A stretch of DNA of 64,000 bases from Deltaproteobacteria bacterium (GTDB lineage: Bacteria; Myxococcota_A; Polyangia; Polyangiales; JADJMO01). The translations under genes and the position numbers were made by a program. Position 1 is the stretch's first letter, and every line of letters starts with the position of its first letter. Under the pieces are notes generated by a model, which saw nothing but the letters and a program-made list of their open reading frames with translations, ran no database searches and was not told where the DNA came from. This document shows positions 18,260 to 24,424 of the stretch, piece by piece. The DNA lies in assembly GCA_025363655.1 (NCBI GenBank), contig JANYDK010000117.1, positions 1 to 64,000 of the forward strand, given 5' to 3'.

Positions 18260-18910
18260 ATGAACCGGAAGATCCTGATTGCCGCCGCCCTCGTTCTCGG
18301 TACCGCCTACTCCTTCGCCTGCGGCGGCGACGACGCGACGAAGAACACCAACACGATGCCGACCTCGTCGGCGACCGTGACGGCTCCCCCGGTCGACACC
18401 GGCTCGGCCGCTCCGACCGCCACCGAGACGGCCTCGGCCGCGCCGACCGTCACGGCCGAGCCCCCGAAGCCGAAGAGCCTCTTCGAGCGCCTCGGTGGCA
18501 AGGACGCCATCAGCAAGGTCGTCGACGACTTCTTCGCGATCGTGAAGGACGACAAGCGCATCAACAAGCACTTCGCCGCCGTCCTCAAAGACAAGAAGAA
18601 GACCGAGACCCTCCGCGACAACGTCATCGCCTTCATCTCCAAGACCGCCGGCGGCGACGCCGAGTACAAGGGCAAGGACATGAAGGAAGCCCACAAGAAC
18701 ATGAAGCTGAAGGACGCGGACTTCGACGCGTTCGTCGAGGACCTCGTCAAGGCGCTCGACAAGAACAGCGTCGGGCAGACCGAGAAGGACGAGCTCGGCA
18801 AGGCGCTCGCCGACATGAAGGCGGACATCGTCGCCCCGGCTCCCGCCCCCAAGGGCGCGACCACGGCCAAGCCGGCCGGCACCGCCGCGGCGCCCAAGGC
18901 CTCGAAGTAA
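18260..18910 (+). CDS. Lipoprotein with a truncated-haemoglobin (group I-like) domain
   Basis: A 216-residue protein with a lipoprotein signal peptide (lipobox Cys at residue 21, YSFAC), so it should be membrane-anchored outside the cytoplasm. A Thr/Ala/Pro linker (30-72) leads to a 2/2-globin domain at about 73-195. SLFERLGGKDAISKVVDDFF is the family's A-B helix signature, and His145 in EAHKNM is at the proximal haem-ligand position. The Gly-Gly (GGDAEYKGKDM) before helix F is also kept. Most truncated haemoglobins are cytosolic; a lipid-anchored one is uncommon. The tail is Ala/Pro/Lys-rich. A GAAGGAAAG ribosome site precedes the ATG and a strong terminator follows, so it is probably monocistronic. 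Confidence 0.8.
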   Translation: MNRKILIAAALVLGTAYSFACGGDDATKNTNTMPTSSATVTAPPVDTGSAAPTATETASAAPTVTAEPPKPKSLFERLGGKDAISKVVDDFFAIVKDDKRINKHFAAVLKDKKKTETLRDNVIAFISKTAGGDAEYKGKDMKEAHKNMKLKDADFDAFVEDLVKALDKNSVGQTEKDELGKALADMKADIVAPAPAPKGATTAKPAGTAAAPKASK

Positions 18911-18937
18911 TCCTTCGTTTCGCGTTTCGTTCTCGCG

Positions 18938-18976
18938 AAATCCCCCGCCGAAAAAGCGGGGGATTTTGCTTTTTTG
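18938..18976 (+). terminator. Rho-independent terminator after the haemoglobin lipoprotein gene
   Basis: AAATCCCCCGC (18938-18948) pairs exactly with GCGGGGGATTT (18956-18966) around a seven-base A-rich loop, and GCTTTTTT follows. It is the clearest intrinsic terminator in the window. It argues against an upstream TTG start for the sigma factor gene, which would lie inside it. Confidence 0.92.
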
Positions 18977-19030
18977 TCGACCGCGGGAAGATCGTTCGTA
19001 ACTTTTTGGTTGGAAGAGCCACGTGCTCTG

Positions 19031-19663
19031 GTGACTCGTCTTCCTGCCGCGCTGCCCTTCCCGCAGATCCTCCGCAGCGAGGAGGTCGACGCACGTGAAG
19101 CGGAGCGAGCGATCCTCGCGGCCCTCTACGCGCAGCATGGTCCGCGCGTGCATCGCTTTCTCCGCGACCTCCTCGGCGACCCGGCCCTCGCTGCCGACGC
19201 CACGCAGGAGACGTTTGCGCGGGCCTTCCACCTCTTCCCCGAGGTCCTCCGCGATCGCGAGCGCGCTGCACCCTGGCTCTTCGGGGTCGCGCGCAATGTC
19301 TCGCTCGAGCTCCGCAAGGCACGCGGGCGCGCGGGTAAGGTCTTCGTTCGCGAGCCCACCGACGGTGAAGGACACGCACACGCACACGCACACGCGGACC
19401 CTTCGCCCTCTCCGGAGACCGAGCTCTTGGGGCACGAGGCCGCTCGCATCGTCGCCGCCGCGCTCGCGAAGCTCTCGGAAGATCGCCGCGCGCTCCTCTT
19501 GCTGAGGATGGATCACGGGCTCTCCTACGACGAGATCGCGACCTCCCTCGGCTTCACGTTGGCGAAGGTGAAGGTCGAGCTCCACCGCGCGAGGGAGGTG
19601 CTCCGCGAGACCTTCCGAGCCTACGCCGATGGCGCTGCCGATACGCGGGGAGGAGCCCGATGA
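19031..19663 (+). CDS. ECF-type RNA polymerase sigma factor
   Basis: A 210-residue sigma70-family group 4 factor. Region 2 runs from LYAQHGPRVHRFLRDLLGD through AADATQETFARAFHLF to WLFGVARNVSLELRK. Region 4 includes LSEDRRALLLLRMDHGLS and the helix-turn-helix YDEIATSLGFTLAKVKVELH. The linker between them is unusual: GEGHAHAHAHAD, a His-Ala repeat coded by a CACACG tract. I start it at the GTG of MTRLPAALP, 13-14 bases after GGAAGAG; the exact start is uncertain. It overlaps the next gene by ATGA, the typical coupling of a sigma factor with its anti-sigma factor. Confidence 0.88.
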   Translation: MTRLPAALPFPQILRSEEVDAREAERAILAALYAQHGPRVHRFLRDLLGDPALAADATQETFARAFHLFPEVLRDRERAAPWLFGVARNVSLELRKARGRAGKVFVREPTDGEGHAHAHAHADPSPSPETELLGHEAARIVAAALAKLSEDRRALLLLRMDHGLSYDEIATSLGFTLAKVKVELHRAREVLRETFRAYADGAADTRGGAR

Positions 19664-20232
19664 GCGAGAGTTTCGAGGCGAACGAGCTGCACGAGATGCA
19701 CGGGACGGATGAGATGAGCCAACTGGACGACCTCGACGACGACGAGTCCCTCGAGCGCGAGCTCTTCGCGGTGCGCGTCGAGGTCGCGCCGTCTTTCGCG
19801 CCGTCTTTCGCGCTCGATGTCGAAGACGTCTTTCGTCGCGTCGAAGTGCAGCGCGCTCGGCTCGCCGCGGACGAGGCGGTCGTTCGCTCGCGTCCTCTGC
19901 GCGTCGCCTGGGCCGTCGCCGCCGCTGCGCTCTTCGCCACCTACCTCGGCCTCGGTCTCGGTTCTTCGGCGAGCATCATGAGAGACGGCGAAGGTGACCA
20001 AGGCTCCACGTCGCGGGCGAGCGAGGGCGATGTCTCCAGCCTCGTTTGTCGCGACGACGAGTGCGTCACGCGTCCGTGCATGAGCGTTCAGGCCGCGAAC
20101 GCGAGCCTCGCGACCACGAGCACCAAGTCGGACGATTGCGTGTCGTGGTCGTCGTCGCGCGCGGTGCCTGCACGTCGCCTCGACGAAATCGCCAGCCTCG
20201 AATCCGTAACTTTCACTCCGGCGCGGCCATGA
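19660..20232 (+). CDS. Single-pass membrane protein, candidate anti-sigma factor with external Cys residues
   Basis: A 190-residue protein with an acidic N-terminal cytoplasmic part (DDLDDDESLERE), one membrane span at about 81-103 and an 85-residue outside part. No zinc-binding HxxxCxxC anti-sigma motif is present, so the assignment rests on topology, size and the ATGA overlap with the ECF sigma gene. The external part holds four Cys at 130, 135, 140 and 160 (VCRDDEC, RPC, SDDC) with regular spacing, and nothing else recognisable. The next gene, 19 bases on, is a tandem DsbA-like lipoprotein. A thiol-disulphide signal to the sigma factor is therefore plausible; that is inference. Confidence 0.6.
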   Translation: MSESFEANELHEMHGTDEMSQLDDLDDDESLERELFAVRVEVAPSFAPSFALDVEDVFRRVEVQRARLAADEAVVRSRPLRVAWAVAAAALFATYLGLGLGSSASIMRDGEGDQGSTSRASEGDVSSLVCRDDECVTRPCMSVQAANASLATTSTKSDDCVSWSSSRAVPARRLDEIASLESVTFTPARP

Positions 20233-20251
20233 ACGTGCCGGAGGTGACGTC

Positions 20252-21526
20252 ATGCGATCGATGTTCGGGCTCGTTTTTGCGGGCATTCTCGGGTTGGGTT
20301 GTGGGCAGGTGGAGCCACGCGGGGAGCCGCCCTTCGCCGGCGCTGCGGCCGAGGGTGCGCCTTCAGCGCGTCCCGTTCGATACGCGGTGCCGATCGATGG
20401 GCTACGGGCGATCGGGCGTGAAGATGCGCCGGTCACCGTCGTCACCTTCACGGACTACGAGTGCCCGTTCTGTGCACGCGCAGAGGCGACGGTCGCCGCG
20501 TTGAAGGCCGAGCTCGGCGACGATCTGCGCGTCGTCATCGCCGAGCATCCGCTGCCGATGCACAGCAATTCGCGCGAGGCGGCGCTCGCCGCGTTGTCGG
20601 TGCCGCCTGATCGGTTCGCCGAGATGCACGCTGCGCTCTTCGCTCCGAACGCACCGCACACAGGTGAAGCGCTGGTTCATCTGGCGAGCGGGGTGGGCGT
20701 CGACGAGAGCGCGTTTCGTGCTCGATTCGCTGGAAAAGAAGCGCACGCCGCGCTCACGGAGGCCGAAGATCTGGCCGCTTCGCTCCACGTCAACGGGACG
20801 CCGACGTTCTTCGTCAACGGCATCCGCATCGATGGCGCGCAGCCGCTCGATCGCTTCGTGACGGTCGCGCGCGAAGAGTTGGCCTACGCGCGTGGCCTCC
20901 TCGCCAAGGGCATCGCACCGAATCGCGTGTACGCCGCGCTCCTCGCCGAGGCCCGGGAAAACCCACCCGCGATGCCCGCGCCTTCGCCCGCGCCCGCGCC
21001 CGAGCTCACCTTCGTTCCCGCGGCGAAGGAGACCGGCGGTGCTGCGTATCTCGGCGCCCTCGATGCTCCACGCTCGCTCGTCGTCTTCGTCGACTACGAG
21101 TGCCCTTTCTCGAAGCGTCTCGACGCGCAGCTGCGGACTTTCTCCGCCGAGCACTCCGACGTCCGCGTCGTCGTTCGCAACCGGCCGCTCTCGTTCCACG
21201 TCAACGCGCGGCTCGCGGCGCAGGCGGCGATCGCGGCCGAGCTCCAGGGAAAGCTCGAGCCGTACGCGCAGGCGCTCTACGCCCACGGCGACGCGCATGG
21301 GCGTGCCGAGCTCGTCGCCTACGCCGACCAGTTGGGCCTCGATCGAGCGCGTTTTCTCGCTGATCTCGACTCTACGGCGGTCGCCAAGCGGCTCGCCGAC
21401 GACGAAGCATGGGCGGAGAAACTGGGCGTCACCGGCACCCCCACGTCCTTCGTCGACGGCCAACGCATCGTCGGCGCCCAACCGCCGGCAACGTTCGCCT
21501 TGGCGCTGTCACGACCGAGCGAGTGA
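20252..21526 (+). CDS. Lipoprotein with two DsbA-like thioredoxin domains, one CxxC and one CxxS
   Basis: A 424-residue lipoprotein (lipobox LGLGC, Cys17) with two thioredoxin-fold domains of the DsbA/DSBA_4 type. Domain 1 (about 45-215) has TDYECPFC with Cys71 and Cys74 and the cis-Pro loop NGTPTFF. Domain 2 (about 260-420) has VDYECPFS, so the resolving Cys is Ser287, with its own cis-Pro loop TGTPTSF. A Pro/Ala linker joins them. A CxxS thioredoxin usually cannot complete oxidation but can trap mixed disulphides or isomerise. It follows the sigma/anti-sigma pair by 19 bases and is probably in the same operon. Copy B of the dispersed element starts 13 bases after its stop. Confidence 0.85.
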   Translation: MRSMFGLVFAGILGLGCGQVEPRGEPPFAGAAAEGAPSARPVRYAVPIDGLRAIGREDAPVTVVTFTDYECPFCARAEATVAALKAELGDDLRVVIAEHPLPMHSNSREAALAALSVPPDRFAEMHAALFAPNAPHTGEALVHLASGVGVDESAFRARFAGKEAHAALTEAEDLAASLHVNGTPTFFVNGIRIDGAQPLDRFVTVAREELAYARGLLAKGIAPNRVYAALLAEARENPPAMPAPSPAPAPELTFVPAAKETGGAAYLGALDAPRSLVVFVDYECPFSKRLDAQLRTFSAEHSDVRVVVRNRPLSFHVNARLAAQAAIAAELQGKLEPYAQALYAHGDAHGRAELVAYADQLGLDRARFLADLDSTAVAKRLADDEAWAEKLGVTGTPTSFVDGQRIVGAQPPATFALALSRPSE

Positions 21527-21539
21527 AAGAAACGTCGAA

Positions 21540-21620
21540 CGAGAAGCTTCTCGTTTCGCCAAAGATTGCCACGCAACTTTGGCCGCTTCGGTCAATCTCG
21601 CTTCGCTCGGTTGCCGAAGC
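21540..21620 (+). repeat. Dispersed structured 3'-end element, copy B
   Basis: This begins 13 bases after the tandem-DsbA stop with the perfect palindrome CGAGAAGCTTCTCG (21540-21553). The 63-base core (21558-21620) can form GCCAAAGATTGC/GCAACTTTGGC with one bulged base, and GCTTCGGTCAA/TTGCCGAAGC with one bulged T. Its last base is also the first base of the convergent gene's TAG. It fills the whole gap between the two genes. No T-tract follows. Confidence 0.85.
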
Positions 21621-23698
21621 TAGAGCGCACCACGGATCGCCAGAGACGGTCCGTGGAAGACGTCGACGCCGCCGAAATCGGTGCGGCGTTCGGCGCCGGC
21701 GTCGCTGTTGTTGCGATGAATCGAGGTGTAAATGACGTCGGCGCGATAGAGCGCGCGGAGGTCGAGGCGCACCCGACTTCCCCGCGGCAGGAGTCGCCAG
21801 CGCAACCCGAGACCGAGGCCGCCGTTGAAGACGAACGCCGTCTCGTGGAAGTCTTCGTGGTTCGCGGCGACGTCGCCGCCGAGCGGATCTTTCAGGAAGT
21901 AGAACGAGCTCGGCCCTGCGCCGCCGAAGAGGGCGACGTCGAGGAAGGGCGAGAAGCGCGGCGCCTCGCCGACGCCGAAACGCGCGGTGCCACCGGCCAT
22001 GTAGTACCGCGACGTCACGTTCTGCGCCGGGCTCTCGCGCGAGAACGTGAAGGCCTTCACGTTCGGATCGGCCGAGGTGTTGGTGAGCTCGTAGAGAATG
22101 CGCGGCAGCGTGTATTTCACGTAGCGCACGCCGACGACGAGCTCTTCCATCCAGGCCTTCATCGACGCGTCGCCGACCGCCCAGAGAATGTCGTAGCCGA
22201 CGTCGACCTGCGTGTACTGGAGCTTGAGGGGCGAGGTGTCGATGACGTTGTCGACGTTGGTCGCCTGCACCTTGCGCACTTCGCCGGCCGTGAAGGTGGC
22301 GATTTTCGCGGAGCTGCGGATGCCGAGGATGCCGAGTCCGAAGTCGATGACGTCGCTGGCGGCGCCGTGGATGCCGAGCTGCGAGGTGAGCGACGTCTGC
22401 TCGATGGTGCCGCCCGAGCTGAACGCGCGGTCGGTCGAGTAGCCGAAGCCGAGAAAGCCGGCCGACGGGAGGTTGATGGCGTCGAAGGTGATGTCGAGGC
22501 GCGCGGAGGCGAGGATGATCGGCTTGACCTTGTAGTCGAGCTTGAACGACCTCCCGCGGTAGTCGAGCGTCTCCTTGCCGTTGTCGTACGTCTGCTGCGC
22601 CTGGAGCGGCACGTTGTTGTAGATGAAGGCCTCGCCGCCGGCCTTGAGATCGATGCGGAAGCTGTCGAGCGTGATGCCGACGATTTGATCGACGACGCTC
22701 TCTTTGAAGAGGAACCCCGGAGAGTCGTCGACGTCTTCCTTGAAGGCCCGCGCGAGGATGTTGGTCATTCCCTCGAGGAGCGGGATTTGCCGGCTGATTC
22801 GCTCTTTGATCGACGCGATGTACGCCGGCAGTTGCCACGCCTGACGAATCGCCTTCAGCGAGGGGTGCTCGACCAGATCTTTCGGCGCATCGGGCAGCGA
22901 ACGCACCGTCTGGATGGCGATGATCGGCGCGAGCGCGAGCGCTTCGAGCTCGAGACGGAAGGCCACCGACAACGCGGTCAGCGCCTCGCGCGCCACCTGC
23001 GCCCGCGCCTCGGTGTCGAGCTGCGCATCACTGGCCAGCAGCTCGGCGTCGCGCGTGATGTCGCGCTTCGAAGCGTCGACCGCCGCCGCCGCAGCCGAGA
23101 CCTGACGCTGCTTCTCGTAGAGCTCGGGCGCCCGCTTCTTCTTGTCGTCTTCGCTCGCCGAGGCGAGCTCGTCGTCGAGCTCTTTGTGCGCCTGCACCGC
23201 CTTGCCGAGCGCGTCGATGGCGTCGCGGTAGGCCGTCCAATGCGCTTTCACGAGCGGCGCGCGCGGCACGAGCCCGGCGACGGCGTCGAGGATCGACGGA
23301 TACATCGCCTTCTCGGGCGGCGGCGCGTACTCGCGCAACGTCTGCTCGATGTAGAGGCGGTAAATCTTGAGGATGGGGACTTCGAACTCGCCGGTGTTGT
23401 ACGGCGCGCTCTCGAGGATCTTCTCTTTGACAGCGCGCGCGTCGGCCTCGCGAAGCGGCAGTCGTCGCACCCAGAGATCGCCCGGGGTGTAGGGCGACCC
23501 GACGAGAATGCGATCGACGAGCTCGAGGGTTCGCGCCAGATCTTCCACGCGATCGAGCGACACCCGGAGACTCGCGTCTTCGTGGGCATAGGCACGCACC
23601 GCGCGGACGTTTTGCTGCACTCCGCAGCCGAGCGCGAACGGCGCTGCGAGGACCGCGCCGCAGAGCATCGCGCGCATCATCTGGCTACGCCTCTTCAT
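21620..23698 (-). CDS. Large envelope protein with coiled coil and beta-rich C-terminal half, function unknown
   Basis: A 692-residue predicted lipoprotein (hydrophobic stretch LCGAVLAAPFALGC). I do not recognise a family. Residues about 30-370 are helical and charged, including a coiled-coil-like stretch rich in Lys/Glu/Ala (KELDDELASASEDDKKKR). From about 400 on there are alternating aromatic/Gly strands (GFGYSTDRAFSSGG, FYFLKDPLGGD, RVRLDLRALYRADV), like an outer-membrane barrel. That would suit a lipoprotein-barrel or an export component. Two candidate starts six codons apart (MKRRSQ and MMRAML) both keep the signal; AAGAGGCG precedes the second. It converges on the tandem-DsbA gene across repeat copy B. 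Confidence 0.65.
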   Translation of the reverse strand: MKRRSQMMRAMLCGAVLAAPFALGCGVQQNVRAVRAYAHEDASLRVSLDRVEDLARTLELVDRILVGSPYTPGDLWVRRLPLREADARAVKEKILESAPYNTGEFEVPILKIYRLYIEQTLREYAPPPEKAMYPSILDAVAGLVPRAPLVKAHWTAYRDAIDALGKAVQAHKELDDELASASEDDKKKRAPELYEKQRQVSAAAAAVDASKRDITRDAELLASDAQLDTEARAQVAREALTALSVAFRLELEALALAPIIAIQTVRSLPDAPKDLVEHPSLKAIRQAWQLPAYIASIKERISRQIPLLEGMTNILARAFKEDVDDSPGFLFKESVVDQIVGITLDSFRIDLKAGGEAFIYNNVPLQAQQTYDNGKETLDYRGRSFKLDYKVKPIILASARLDITFDAINLPSAGFLGFGYSTDRAFSSGGTIEQTSLTSQLGIHGAASDVIDFGLGILGIRSSAKIATFTAGEVRKVQATNVDNVIDTSPLKLQYTQVDVGYDILWAVGDASMKAWMEELVVGVRYVKYTLPRILYELTNTSADPNVKAFTFSRESPAQNVTSRYYMAGGTARFGVGEAPRFSPFLDVALFGGAGPSSFYFLKDPLGGDVAANHEDFHETAFVFNGGLGLGLRWRLLPRGSRVRLDLRALYRADVIYTSIHRNNSDAGAERRTDFGGVDVFHGPSLAIRGAL

Positions 23699-23953
23699 CT
23701 TCACGCGAACCGTACCAGAGGTGAGCGAGCGCTTGCGGCGGCATCCCCATTGCCCCGCACACGCCCGAAAAAGCACCGACTTTGGACGGTCGCCGAGCGG
23801 TCTCATTCACCACGTTCGTGGCCACGGTGTCCTCCCTCGAGAAGCGGGAAGTGCGTCATCCCATCGCCGCCCCGCGTTGTGCGCGATCGCAACGTTCGTC
23901 CAAAAACCTTACTGTTCGCGAGCAGAAGAATCTTGCGCTTGGAGTCGCGGGCC

Positions 23954-24286
23954 GTGACCTCGCGCAATTCCCTGCACGAAACCATTAACCATCAGGCCCG
24001 GCTGGCCGTACCGAAAGGCGTGCGGGTCGTCATCCACTCTTCTCAGCCCTTCGAATCGGTCACCTCCAACCCCCTCGGGAAGGACCAGGCGCCTCACAGC
24101 ATCTGGACATGGTCCGACGGCAGTTGGCTCCTCGTTCGTTTCCTCGACGACGGCGGCAACATCGCCGTCACGAGTCCGACGATCTCTGCCGCGCTCCTCG
24201 AGAGCGGTGAGATGTTGGTCGTTCGCGTCGACCCCGTCGTGCTCCGTTCGGAGCAGGCCAACGATCGTCGATCCCAACTCCTGTGA
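23954..24286 (+). CDS. Small hypothetical protein
   Basis: A 110-residue reading frame from a GTG, with GGAG 11-12 bases upstream. The composition is clearly protein-like (VRVVIHSSQPFESVTSN, SDGSWLLVRFLDDGG, ISAALLESGEMLVVRVDP) and unlike the Arg/Ala-rich antisense frames around it. No signal peptide, membrane segment or Cys motif is visible. The strands and turns suggest a compact all-beta fold. Base composition is a little less GC-rich than neighbouring genes. It sits alone between the divergent envelope protein and the amidohydrolase lipoprotein; no function can be proposed. Confidence 0.55.
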   Translation: MTSRNSLHETINHQARLAVPKGVRVVIHSSQPFESVTSNPLGKDQAPHSIWTWSDGSWLLVRFLDDGGNIAVTSPTISAALLESGEMLVVRVDPVVLRSEQANDRRSQLL

Positions 24287-24424
24287 GCCTCTCGATGCAC
24301 TCGAGATCGCTCTGCCTGCGTCCGCCGACTCCCGACGAGTGAGTTCGGCGAGGTGTGCCTGTGCGACGTCGCGTCGCGGTCCGATCTCGCTGGCGGAAGC
24401 CGCTCGACGGCGCTAAAGCGCGCC

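Noticed and set aside
18239-19585. A minus-strand frame across the haemoglobin and sigma genes
   Set aside because: It reads through the strong terminator hairpin and has no domain; both plus-strand genes are recognisable families.
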